DNA of 64,000 nt from Geminicoccaceae bacterium (lineage in GTDB: Bacteria; Pseudomonadota; Alphaproteobacteria; Geminicoccales; Geminicoccaceae): positions 761,793 to 825,792 of the forward strand of contig JANQPX010000030.1 in the NCBI GenBank assembly GCA_028285265.1, read 5' to 3'. This document shows, one piece after another, positions 39,490-49,100 of this stretch. The position numbers and the translations under genes are program-made. How positions within the stretch are numbered: the first letter of the stretch is position 1; each line of letters starts with the position of its first letter. The notes under the pieces are model-generated. The model ran no database searches, was not told the DNA's origin, and saw only the letters and a program-made list of their open reading frames with translations.

Positions 39490-40710
39490 ATGAACCGACT
39501 TACCCATCGAGGTTCAGGGATGTTGGGCCGACTAGCCTGCGGGGCTGTTCTGGTCGCTGCCCTGATCGCGTCATCTGCTAGCCGTACCGAAGCCGTCCCA
39601 GCCTATGACGGTTGGTTCCGTCATAGCGAGAATATTACTGGCGCTTGGACCTTTTCCGAAGTAGCGGGTGATCCCGATCAAGTGAAGATCAAGAGCACGG
39701 TATCCGGGCCTGGAGATCCGAAGCAGGTCTTGGTTCTCTATCCAAAGCGTTCTTCCGCTTATGATATTGCAATCAGTAAGATTCTCGACGTGTTCGCTAG
39801 CAAGAATACGCCGTTAGCGTTTCACGTCATCAATTTCAGGAACAATGATGGGCGAGGTGCTGCCGTCCTCGATCTTGTGGAAGAGAACAACTACGATTTG
39901 ATCTTCTCCATGGGCTCCCAGTCTACGGCTTGGCTCTATCAGTATTACCGTGATGGCGATACGCCGGTCGTCACGGTTTGTTCGAAGGATCCCGTCAAAC
40001 TTGGCCATATCAACGACTACGAGAACGGCTCAGGAACCAACTTTGCCTTTACGTCTCTGAACATGCCAACCGAAGTTCAGCTCGCTTATCTCATGGACTT
40101 TATGCCGGGCGTAAAGAACCTTGGCATTCTTGTGGCGCGCAACAATATTAGTGCCGTCCGCACGCAGGCAAAGCCGATGCAAGAAGCCGTCGAAGCGTTA
40201 GGCGTGAACACGGTCTATCTGGCGGTCCAGGATCCTGCGAAAGCCAAGGAGGAATTGCCGGGACTCATCGAGGATGCTCTTGCCGAAATGCGCAAGACCG
40301 ACCCTTCACTCGATAACTCCATGTTTTGGATCACGGGATCGACCAGCGTGTTTCGAGAAATCAGCACGATCAATCGCCATGCCGGTCCTGTGCCCGTGCT
40401 AAGTGCCGTTCCAGAGGTGGTCCAAGCCGGTGATGAGAGTGCGGTCGTTTCGATCGGCATCAGCTTTGAAAGTAACGGTTACCTTGCCGCAGTCTACGGC
40501 TATGACGTGATCATGGGGCATGCCAAGGCAGGTGATCTCAAAGTTGGTATCGTTTCACCTCCAGACATCGCGATTAATTTCCGCCGCGCACGCGCGATCG
40601 GCGTTGAGGTGCCTTTCAGCTTCTTCGAGAGCGCCAACTATGTCTACGATTACGAGGGCAAGGCCGTCCGTCTGCGAGGCCGCGATCTCTCCCGAAACGC
40701 TGGAAGCTGA
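39490..40710 (+). CDS. ABC transporter substrate-binding protein (ABC_sub_bind-like)
   Basis: Signal peptide; VLVLYPKRSSAYDIAISKI, YDLIFSMGSQSTAW, MDFMPGVKNLGILVARNN, C-terminal INFRRARAIGVEVPFSFFESA. Confidence 0.75.
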   Translation: MNRLTHRGSGMLGRLACGAVLVAALIASSASRTEAVPAYDGWFRHSENITGAWTFSEVAGDPDQVKIKSTVSGPGDPKQVLVLYPKRSSAYDIAISKILDVFASKNTPLAFHVINFRNNDGRGAAVLDLVEENNYDLIFSMGSQSTAWLYQYYRDGDTPVVTVCSKDPVKLGHINDYENGSGTNFAFTSLNMPTEVQLAYLMDFMPGVKNLGILVARNNISAVRTQAKPMQEAVEALGVNTVYLAVQDPAKAKEELPGLIEDALAEMRKTDPSLDNSMFWITGSTSVFREISTINRHAGPVPVLSAVPEVVQAGDESAVVSIGISFESNGYLAAVYGYDVIMGHAKAGDLKVGIVSPPDIAINFRRARAIGVEVPFSFFESANYVYDYEGKAVRLRGRDLSRNAGS

Positions 40711-41247
40711 GCGCATGCTTGTCGTCAGCTGACCTGGGCTTCGTGAAAGTGGCCGGACGTTAAAAGCGCTTTACTGCGAAGTCGTTGAATTTGGACAGCG
40801 GTGTCATCTTCATGAGAAGGCGCCGCTGTTCTTGCTTGATGTCAGGATGAACGATGAACGCGCAGCCGCCGGTGCTCCGTCAAAGATAGGAGTATGCCCT
40901 TAGGAAGTGCGGGCTTCGGCCATCATTGCCTTGTTGCTGCGTAGACTCCGATACTCTTCGATCGATCTAACCGTTAAGATGAAGTCAGCTCCCTATTGGG
41001 CATAGAGCCAACAACTCTCGGTGCTGACACAATGGGGCGGGAGCGGCATTGCCAGTTCGCAGGCAAGGACGCCATGCATGATGCTCAATAAGCTCGAGAC
41101 GAAACGTCGCCTGCATGCCAATATCGTTCACTGGAATAACTGAAGCGAGTCGGCATGGCGCTATCGCTAGCGCCACGGATGACGTCATGCTGATCATCGA
41201 CCATTGCATTAGTCACTGCGTTGGTCGCCAGCAGGGGGAGGCGGAGT

Positions 41248-42417
41248 ATGACCAGGCATCTCCGAAATGATTGGTCCGTGGATGACGAGGACGCGATCCT
41301 TGAAACCATCGATAAGTGGGTTGAAGCGGAGGTCCGCCCGATCGCGCGCGAATATGATCAAGCTGATGAATACCCCCATGACCTCGTTGAGCAGATGAAG
41401 GAGTTGGGGCTCTTCGGTGCTACCATTTCGCCAGCTTATGGCGGGCTGGGCCTTCCAACATCGACCTACGCGAAGATCGTGACTAAAGTCACAGCTGTCT
41501 GGATGGTGCCATCAGGCATTTTCAACTCGCATCTGATTATGGCGTCCGCCATCGAGCGCTGCGGCACCGAAGATCAAAAGGCTGCCTGGCTGCCAGAGAT
41601 GGCACGTGGTGATCTTCGAGGTGGGATTGCCCTGACCGAACCTAATGCTGGCACCGATCTACAAGCGATAAAGACGCGGGCTGAAAAGGACGGCGATAAT
41701 TACATCCTCAATGGGTCCAAAATGTGGATCACCAACTCGCTTTATGGTGATTGCCTGTTGGTGCTTGCCAAAACGGATATCGACGCAACGCCGCGACACA
41801 AGGGCATGAGTGCATTTCTCTGTAAGCGCGGAGAGGGCTATGACGTTGCGCAAAAACTGAAAAAGCTAGGCTATCGATCGATCGACACGTGTGAGCTGGT
41901 TTTGGACAACAAACGTGTTCCCGCGGCCGCCCTTCTCGGCGGGGAGGAGGGGCGCGGCTTGCAGCAGGTCTTGGGCGGCCTTGAGCTTGGTCGGATCAAT
42001 GTTGCAGCCCGTGGTGCAGGCATTGCTGAAGGAGCCCTTCAAATGGCAACTCGCTATGCGCAGACTCGCCAAACATTTGGAAAGATGATTGCTGAACATC
42101 AAGCAATCCAGCTCAAAATCGGTGAGATGGCATCGCGTGTCGCGGCAGCCAAGCTCCTGGTCGATGACGCTGCAAGGCGCTTCGATTCCGGGGAACGTTG
42201 CGACATGGAGGCTGGTATGGCCAAATATTTTGCGACTGAAACGGGTGTCTATTGCGCTGAGGAGGCCATGCGGATTTTCGGCGGCTATAGCTATGCGCCC
42301 GAATATGAGATCGAGCGATTTTATCGCGACGCCATGTTGATGTGCATCGGGGAGGGCACCAATGAACTCCAACGTATCATCGTCGCAAAGCAGTATGTTG
42401 AGCGTAACCCAGCCTGA
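41248..42417 (+). CDS. Acyl-CoA dehydrogenase family protein
   Basis: GGIALTEPNAGTDLQAIKTRAEKDGDNYILNGSKMWITNS, RQTFGKMIAEHQAIQLKIGEM, RIFGGYSYAPEYEIERFYRDA. Confidence 0.95.
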   Translation: MTRHLRNDWSVDDEDAILETIDKWVEAEVRPIAREYDQADEYPHDLVEQMKELGLFGATISPAYGGLGLPTSTYAKIVTKVTAVWMVPSGIFNSHLIMASAIERCGTEDQKAAWLPEMARGDLRGGIALTEPNAGTDLQAIKTRAEKDGDNYILNGSKMWITNSLYGDCLLVLAKTDIDATPRHKGMSAFLCKRGEGYDVAQKLKKLGYRSIDTCELVLDNKRVPAAALLGGEEGRGLQQVLGGLELGRINVAARGAGIAEGALQMATRYAQTRQTFGKMIAEHQAIQLKIGEMASRVAAAKLLVDDAARRFDSGERCDMEAGMAKYFATETGVYCAEEAMRIFGGYSYAPEYEIERFYRDAMLMCIGEGTNELQRIIVAKQYVERNPA

Positions 42418-42453
42418 TCGCCATCACTAAGCAACCCTGCAACGAGGTGGTCG

Positions 42454-43557
42454 ATGAAGCTTGAAGGCATCAAAGTTGTCGATCTTTCGCAGTTTCTGCC
42501 AGGACCGCAGATGACCGCAATGATGGCTGATCATGGAGCCGACGTGTTGAAGGTCGAGCCACCGGCCGGGGACCCCTCCAGGCAAATGGCGCCGTTCGAG
42601 GCCGGTCAGTCCGTGTGGTTTCGAACGACCAATCGAGGCAAGCGCTCCGTCACCCTTGATCTGAAATCCGACGTGGGCCTGTCCACGCTCTACGACCTTG
42701 TGAAAGACGCGGACGTTTTTGTGGAAGCGTTTAGGCCGGGCGTGGCGAAACGATTGGGGGTCGACTATCCGACCCTTTCGGGTCTGAACCCGCGCCTGGT
42801 CTATTGTTCAATCTCGGCCTTTGGACAAGACGGACCACTTGCTGATCACCCCGCTCACGATATGGCAGTCGAAGCGCTGTTGGGGTTTATGAGTGTCAAT
42901 GATGACCGCGAGGGCGTGCCGGTTGTCCCTGCTGTTCCCGCGGCCGATATGGCCGCGTCGCTCACCGCCCTCTCCGGCGTGCTTATGGCACTGATCGGTC
43001 GCGATAAAACGGGGCGTGGAGATTATCTTGATATCGCAATGTTCGACAGTCTGGCACCGTGGTCTGGTCATATCGCAGGGCCGGCTTTTGCTGAAGGGCG
43101 TTCGGTACGTTCGAGCGAACAGCGTTCGCTTGGAGGCGCTGCCTTCTACCAGGTCTATGAAACTGCAGATGACCGTTATCTCGTGCTCGCCGGCCGCGAG
43201 GAGAAGTTTGTTCGCAATCTACTCAATGCACTGAGCCGCCCTGATCTCATCGAGGCTAGTATCAGCGATGCGGGCGCGCCGCAACACCCGGTCATTCAGG
43301 CGCTGAGCGAGATATTTCGCACGCGAACACTCGCGGACTGGATCCAGTGGTTTAACGACAAAAATGTCTGCTTTGCGCCGGTCCTCGACTTCGTTGAAGC
43401 TTTTGAGAGTGAGCAGATGATCGCCCGTGGTATGATGTTGATCGGTCCCGACGGTCAGCATCTTATTGGTAGTTCGATCAAGTTTCTGCATGAGCCAGGG
43501 GCCGTCTCGTTCGAAGCTCCGATCCTTCGCTCAAACGATACGAACGACGCCTCATGA
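42454..43557 (+). CDS. CaiB/BaiF-type CoA transferase
   Basis: KVVDLSQFLPGPQMTAMMADHGADVLKVEPPAGDPSR, NRGKRSVTLDLKS, ADVFVEAFRPGVAKRLGVDY. Confidence 0.95.
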   Translation: MKLEGIKVVDLSQFLPGPQMTAMMADHGADVLKVEPPAGDPSRQMAPFEAGQSVWFRTTNRGKRSVTLDLKSDVGLSTLYDLVKDADVFVEAFRPGVAKRLGVDYPTLSGLNPRLVYCSISAFGQDGPLADHPAHDMAVEALLGFMSVNDDREGVPVVPAVPAADMAASLTALSGVLMALIGRDKTGRGDYLDIAMFDSLAPWSGHIAGPAFAEGRSVRSSEQRSLGGAAFYQVYETADDRYLVLAGREEKFVRNLLNALSRPDLIEASISDAGAPQHPVIQALSEIFRTRTLADWIQWFNDKNVCFAPVLDFVEAFESEQMIARGMMLIGPDGQHLIGSSIKFLHEPGAVSFEAPILRSNDTNDAS

Positions 43558-44942
43558 GCCACTACTTCGCGCATCTGGAGATCGAGCAGCTGCTCAAAGA
43601 CTATCCGATTGGTCATGAGTTCGTTCAAGCTTATGGCCGGATGAGCAGAGATGAACTGCGTAACAAGCAGGAGGAGCGATTTTTAAGGGTCATGGCGCGA
43701 GCTTGGGACATTCCCTTCTACCGGCGCCGTTGGCAGGGAGTGGGATTAGAACCAGGGGACATTCGGGGACTCGACGATATCACGAAGCTACCGGTCTATG
43801 ACAAGGCCGATATCATGGAATCGATCGAGGCCTGTCCGCCCTTCGGTGACTTTACCGGATGGTCGCGGGATCCTCGGTCCGCTGTAGTCCCTGTGACCTT
43901 CCACACCACATCAGGCACAACCGGCAAACCGCAAATTCTCTTGTTCGGGCCCAAAGGCCGAGAAGTTGGTAATCTCCTAGCGGCGCGTATGTATCAATGG
44001 CAGGGGCTTACTTCTGGTGATGTGGTCCATTCGGTCTATGGCCATGGCACCATTAATGGCGGCCACTATATTCGAGAGGCTGTGACACATTTCACGAGCG
44101 CACTGTTTGTCCCTGCCGGCACCGGAGCGGAGACGAGGTCCGCCCGACAGGTGGAGCTCATGCGCGACTTTGGTGCGACCGTTTTGGTCGGTTTTGTCGA
44201 CTATCTTCGCAAGCTCTCCAACACAGCCCACGAACTCGGCATCATCCCGGGAGAAGACATTAAGATCCGGATGATCTCTGGTCATCTCGGGATGGAAGAT
44301 CGGTCCTTGGTCGAAGATGATTGGGGAGGCGCAAAAGTCTATGATTGGTATGGCGTTGCCGACACCGGCAGCATCGCCGGAGAGGGGCCAGATCGTGATG
44401 GCCTCTATATCTGGGAGGATGCCCACTTCCTAGAGCTCCTTGATATCGAAGATGGACGCCCTGTCGCGCCTGGTGAAAAAGGCGATATGGTTTGCACGTG
44501 CCTCTATAAAGACGACATCTTCCCGGTCATTCGCTTCAATACCCATGATGTCAGTGCAGCCAAGCTGGGATCGAATGCGACCGGTATGGTATTCGAGCGC
44601 ATCGAAGGTTTCCTTGGTCGTTCCGACAATATGGTGAAGCTGCGTGGCATCAATGTTTTTCCCCATGCCGTCGGTCAAATCCTTGCCGATGAGCAGGCAT
44701 TCAATGGAGCGTTTGTTTGCTTCATCGATCGCGATCAGACGGGTCGGGATGAAATGACGGTTATGGTTGAGATCAAGGATCAGGCGAGCGGGTCTCTTCA
44801 TGCTGACCTGGCGGAAAAACTGAAGCATGGCCTTGGTGTCAGTGTATTGGTTGAGCATGTTCCCGAGGGGGCGACGGCCGTTTTTACAGAAATCGATCGG
44901 CGGCAAAAGCCATTGCGTTTGATCGATCGGCGAGGGCGATGA
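43554..44942 (+). CDS. Phenylacetate-CoA ligase-like AMP-binding enzyme
   Basis: TFHTTSGTTGKPQILLFGPKG, DWYGVADTGSIAGEGPDRDGLYIWEDAHFLE, GRSDNMVKLRGINVFPHAVGQIL. Confidence 0.9.
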   Translation: MSHYFAHLEIEQLLKDYPIGHEFVQAYGRMSRDELRNKQEERFLRVMARAWDIPFYRRRWQGVGLEPGDIRGLDDITKLPVYDKADIMESIEACPPFGDFTGWSRDPRSAVVPVTFHTTSGTTGKPQILLFGPKGREVGNLLAARMYQWQGLTSGDVVHSVYGHGTINGGHYIREAVTHFTSALFVPAGTGAETRSARQVELMRDFGATVLVGFVDYLRKLSNTAHELGIIPGEDIKIRMISGHLGMEDRSLVEDDWGGAKVYDWYGVADTGSIAGEGPDRDGLYIWEDAHFLELLDIEDGRPVAPGEKGDMVCTCLYKDDIFPVIRFNTHDVSAAKLGSNATGMVFERIEGFLGRSDNMVKLRGINVFPHAVGQILADEQAFNGAFVCFIDRDQTGRDEMTVMVEIKDQASGSLHADLAEKLKHGLGVSVLVEHVPEGATAVFTEIDRRQKPLRLIDRRGR

Positions 44943-46249
44943 CTGCAGGCGCGCTTCGCGAGGCTTATCTCAACAGTACGCGCGATCCGGTCGAGGAGGT
45001 CGAAGCCTGTTTGCAACGATGTGCCAATGATCGTTTGAATGCGCTGATTGCGGTGGATCATGACGGCGCCTTATCAGCGGCGGAAGCGGCAAGAGAACGG
45101 TATCAACGTGGCGCATCGATCGGTGTCTGGGACGGTATATCCTTTGTCGCCAAGGATAATATTGCTGCCGCTACACTGCCTTGGACCGCCGGTATTGGCG
45201 CCTATCGTGATCGCATCGCCCAGAAGGATGCGGAGGTAGTGGCCGATCTAAAGCGGGCGGGGGCTGTGCTGATCGGTAAGGCTAATCTCCATGAGGCGGC
45301 ACTTGGTACCACAAATGATAATCCCTGGTATGGTCGATGTCACAACCCGCATCAACGAGGGTACACGCCAGGCGGATCCTCCGGCGGTTCTGGAGCTGCG
45401 GTCGGCAGTGCTTTGGTACCGCTTGCACTCGGCACCGATACACTGGGATCCGTTCGCGTGCCGGCCGCATTCTGCGGTGTTTACGGGTATAAGCCCGGGC
45501 CGGGGCTTGTCTCTCAACAAGGCGTGACACCGCTGTCGCCAAGGTTAGACACGATCGGCTTAATCTCAGATTCTTCGACGGATCTCGAGATCTACGGACT
45601 GTCTCTTTCAAAACTGCCCAGCACAAACCGTCAGATGTGGCCGACCATCGGCATTCTCGACGACGAAGCTCTCGCTGGGTGCGCGCCTACGATCGTCTCG
45701 CAATATGGTGATGTGGTGGCGGCTCTCCGGGAAACTGATGCCCGATTACACTATGTGCCATGGTTTGACGATCCATCTGCCAATCGACGCGCCGGTCTTG
45801 CTCTGGTGATTACAGATGCGTACGCAGAGCATGCCGTGACGTTAGCGACAAAGAGCAACGGCTTTTCCGCCGAAATCCTTGAGTTCTTGTTCTTTGGGCG
45901 CGATTTCCCAACGGGTAAGCTTCAGGCGTCCAAGGCAAGGATTGAGCGGATGCAGCTCCATCAAGCCCAACATTGGACGTCCGTCGATGTTGTCTTGACT
46001 CCCGTGACGCCTTACCCAGCGCATCCGTTCGAGGAAGACCCGCCCGACGACCTCGCTGATTTCACGGCGCCTGCCAATCTCATCGGCCTTCCCGCCGTCA
46101 GCTTTCCGTTCGGCCATGATGATGGTGGTCTTCCTCTTGGACTTCAGCTCCTTGGGAAAAGGGGCGAGGATCGTGATCTTCTTACTGCAACGCGGTGGCT
46201 CGACCAGGCACTCAATCCTGATCACTTTGCGATGAACAAGGAGAGTTGA
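44939..46249 (+). CDS. Amidase signature family protein
   Basis: GISFVAKDNI, GKANLHEAALGTTNDNPWYG, GYTPGGSSGGSGAAVGSALVPLALGTDTLGSVRVPAAFCGVYGYKP. Confidence 0.93.
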   Translation: MTAGALREAYLNSTRDPVEEVEACLQRCANDRLNALIAVDHDGALSAAEAARERYQRGASIGVWDGISFVAKDNIAAATLPWTAGIGAYRDRIAQKDAEVVADLKRAGAVLIGKANLHEAALGTTNDNPWYGRCHNPHQRGYTPGGSSGGSGAAVGSALVPLALGTDTLGSVRVPAAFCGVYGYKPGPGLVSQQGVTPLSPRLDTIGLISDSSTDLEIYGLSLSKLPSTNRQMWPTIGILDDEALAGCAPTIVSQYGDVVAALRETDARLHYVPWFDDPSANRRAGLALVITDAYAEHAVTLATKSNGFSAEILEFLFFGRDFPTGKLQASKARIERMQLHQAQHWTSVDVVLTPVTPYPAHPFEEDPPDDLADFTAPANLIGLPAVSFPFGHDDGGLPLGLQLLGKRGEDRDLLTATRWLDQALNPDHFAMNKES

Positions 46250-47115
46250 GTTTGCTCACCCGGGAAAAACTGGCCTGGCCGAATGGCGCACGCTTAGCGC
46301 TTTCCATTGTCGTGAATGTTGAGGAGGGGTCTGAGCTTAGCGTCGCCCGTGGTGATCCCGGCATGGAGCCGGTGGACGAACTTGGCGTGTTTGTTAAGTC
46401 GCCAATCCGCAATTTCGGCAATGAGAGCAACTATCTCTACGGTCTAAAAGCAGGGGCGCCTCGGATTGTCGATCTGTTGGTTAAGTACAATGTCGCCGCG
46501 ACATGGACCGTCGCTGCGCAATCTCTGGAGGTGGCCCCCGATCTCGCTGAGGTGATCGGTAAGCTTGGCCATGAGCCTGCAGCACATGGGGTTCGTTGGG
46601 TGCACCAATTCAAAATGGACGAGGCTGAGGAGCGTGAGTTCATCCGTGGTGCTGCCGATAGAATTGAGAAGGCCTGTGGACGACGACCAGTGGGTTGGCT
46701 CAGTCGCTATCTGCATACGGCGAACACCAGGCGTCTGCTCGCCGAGGCGGGCTATCGCTATCATATGGATGATTATTCCGGCGATGTTCCCTTTTTCGCG
46801 CCTGACCAGCCCGATATGGTGGTTGTGCCCTATCAGCTCGATACGAACGATATGAAAATGTGGGTCAACCCGGCCTATACGCCGGGGATGTGGCTGGACT
46901 ACGCCAAGCGCAGCTTCGACACGCTTTACCAAGAGGGAGATGAAACGCCGCGCATGATGTCGCTCGGGCTTCATCTACGCATCATAGGACGTCCCGGTCG
47001 GATCTGGGCTCTGGAAGCCTTTCTTCAACATGCAACAGCCCGGCGTGAGGTCTGGATTACGACCCGCGAAGCGATTGCCAATCGCCTCCGGGCCGTCACA
47101 ACTGCTGCTCATTGA
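46246..47115 (+). CDS. Polysaccharide deacetylase-family protein (PuuE-like)
   Basis: WPNGARLALSIVVNVEEGSE, RIVDLLVKYNVAATWTVAAQSLE, HEPAAHGVRWVHQFKMDEAEE; likely TTG start. Confidence 0.86.
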   Translation: MSLLTREKLAWPNGARLALSIVVNVEEGSELSVARGDPGMEPVDELGVFVKSPIRNFGNESNYLYGLKAGAPRIVDLLVKYNVAATWTVAAQSLEVAPDLAEVIGKLGHEPAAHGVRWVHQFKMDEAEEREFIRGAADRIEKACGRRPVGWLSRYLHTANTRRLLAEAGYRYHMDDYSGDVPFFAPDQPDMVVVPYQLDTNDMKMWVNPAYTPGMWLDYAKRSFDTLYQEGDETPRMMSLGLHLRIIGRPGRIWALEAFLQHATARREVWITTREAIANRLRAVTTAAH

Positions 47116-47256
47116 CGATCAGAACGACGTGGTACGTGAGGCGTCCACAATAAGGTCATACCGAGTCGCGCCGCGCGATCGGCTGGCCAGTACTCAGCCC
47201 AAACGTTCGGCCCCTTAGAAGACCGATATCGTGTCCGGAATGCCCCGGGTATTCGG

Positions 47257-47517
47257 CTAAGTCGCCGCTAACAGGACGTCCAGTTCACCAGTTCGATCGA
47301 GTTCCGCGAGCTCGTCTGACCCGCCAATGCCCTTGCCATCGATGAAGATTTGCGGGACCGACGTCCGCCCGTCGGCACGGTCCAACATTTCCTGACGTCG
47401 TGCGCGTTCTATCCAAAGATTGATTTCGGTGTAGTCAACATTCTTGCTGTTCAGAAGGGCTTTTGCGCGCATGCAGTAGGGGCAGATTGGCGTCGTATAG
47501 ATCTCAACATTGGGCAT
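47257..47517 (-). CDS. grxC: Glutaredoxin 3
   Basis: VEIYTTPICPYCMRAKALLNSKNVDYTEI, TSVPQIFIDGKGIGGSDEL. Confidence 0.95.
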   Translation of the reverse strand: MPNVEIYTTPICPYCMRAKALLNSKNVDYTEINLWIERARRQEMLDRADGRTSVPQIFIDGKGIGGSDELAELDRTGELDVLLAAT

Positions 47518-47731
47518 TGGTGGTCATCACTTTCATTCTTAAGTCGAGAGGTCGCGATTCGCTGATTGTCTGCAGTCCCAGAGCGTCAACCGTTGATATG
47601 GTGCCCCCGACGACTGTTGCCACCCTCATTGCTGCTTCCAGAGAACGTTCGGAAGACATGATCTAGATAGGAGAAACCCTACCGACCTGTTGATGTTGGC
47701 CCGGGTGCTGTCAACACGAGCTGACATCCGT

Positions 47732-48379
47732 TTAGCCATCGAGGGTCGCAGCGCCGTAGACGTGCCATAGCAAGATCGCGGCACAGCCGCGAAGGGGTCG
47801 CCAGGGCTCAGCAAGCCGATCCATGGTTTTGCGATCTGGCCTCGTCTCAAGACCCTTCAGGCGCTGCATCCCAATTTGCACGGCAAGGTCGTCAGCCGGC
47901 CAGCTGTCGGCTCGGCTGAGTGCGAACAGGAGGTAGATCTCGGCACTCCAGCGGCCAAAACCTCTGAGCTCGGTGAGCTTGGCAATAGCGTCTTCATCGG
48001 ACAGATGAACAAGGCCATCTAAGTCCAGAGAGCCGCCGGCGATCGCCAAAGCAAGACCTCGTCCATACTCGATTTTACGCCCAGACAGGCCAACAGCGCG
48101 AAGCTCGTCATCGCTCAAGCTCAGCAACCGTTCTGGCGTTGGTTCGTGATTGCAGGCTGCTTCCAACCGGTTCCAGATAGCAGCGGCGGCACGCGTTGAA
48201 ACCTGTTGCGAGACCATGATGCGAAGAAAGGTTGCAAAACCAGGTTGCCTAAGTCGCGGAATTGGATAGCCGATGCGAGCGACTGCGGTGCGAATGTCTG
48301 AGTCAATTGAGGCTAGCTGATCAATCGCGCGGGCGAGGACCGGACCTCTTAGGGCTTCGATGCATGGTTCGAGTTTCAT
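47732..48379 (-). CDS. DNA-3-methyladenine glycosylase II (AlkA-like HhH-GPD)
   Basis: FATFLRIMVSQQVSTRAAAAIWNRL, LRGFGRWSAEIYLLFALSRADSWPADDLAVQ. Confidence 0.92.
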   Translation of the reverse strand: MKLEPCIEALRGPVLARAIDQLASIDSDIRTAVARIGYPIPRLRQPGFATFLRIMVSQQVSTRAAAAIWNRLEAACNHEPTPERLLSLSDDELRAVGLSGRKIEYGRGLALAIAGGSLDLDGLVHLSDEDAIAKLTELRGFGRWSAEIYLLFALSRADSWPADDLAVQIGMQRLKGLETRPDRKTMDRLAEPWRPLRGCAAILLWHVYGAATLDG

Positions 48380-48533
48380 GGCCTGTCTTTTGCTAGAGCA
48401 TTGACAGAGTTTCAATGGGGTACACAATCAAACATAAGAGAGGAGAGGCATAAACCATGGCGACCAACAAGCCAAAACGCCGAACTCGAAGCGCGCAATC
48501 GCTGCAGCGAATGGCGCCTGCATTGAGTAAGCG

Positions 48534-49100
48534 GTGACACCGCTTCAGCAAAGAGCAGCAGATTTCAGCAGTCGCGTTAACTGGCTGATCGAGCGAATCA
48601 TCGCATTGCTGATGGCCCTGCTCGTCGCGGATGTCTGGCTTGGCGTCGTAGCTCGCTACGTGCTGCGCGTCCAAATCCCCTGGACTGAGGAATTAGCCCG
48701 CTACCTTATGATTTGGGCAGCCTTGCTTGCCATTTCTTCGGGGATCGCAAGGCGTGAGCATATCGGTTTTCGCCTCTTGCTTGAACGCTTCCCTGACCGC
48801 TTGCAAAAGGGGCTCTTGATCTCGTTCGACGCCATCGCGTTTGCATTCTTTGCGTTCCTTTTTGTTTACGGCATTGGCATGACAGGCACCGGAGCCAAGC
48901 AATTCGCCATGATCTTTGGGATGAGCATGGCAGTTCCTTATGCTTCCGTTCCCGTATCGGCATTGCTGGCCTGCCTTCAAATCCTCCTCGCCGGTATCCG
49001 CGATGCCGGCCGGATCGAGCAGTCTCCCGTTCAAAACGAAGACGCGGACCAATCTGATATCCGCGTCCCTTCGCGCGCACCGGCGGATACCAAGTCATGA
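48534..49100 (+). CDS. dctQ: TRAP transporter small permease (DctQ)
   Basis: Four TM segments, VLRVQIPWTEELARYLMIWAALLAISSGIARREHIG; GTG start. Confidence 0.92.
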   Translation: MTPLQQRAADFSSRVNWLIERIIALLMALLVADVWLGVVARYVLRVQIPWTEELARYLMIWAALLAISSGIARREHIGFRLLLERFPDRLQKGLLISFDAIAFAFFAFLFVYGIGMTGTGAKQFAMIFGMSMAVPYASVPVSALLACLQILLAGIRDAGRIEQSPVQNEDADQSDIRVPSRAPADTKS

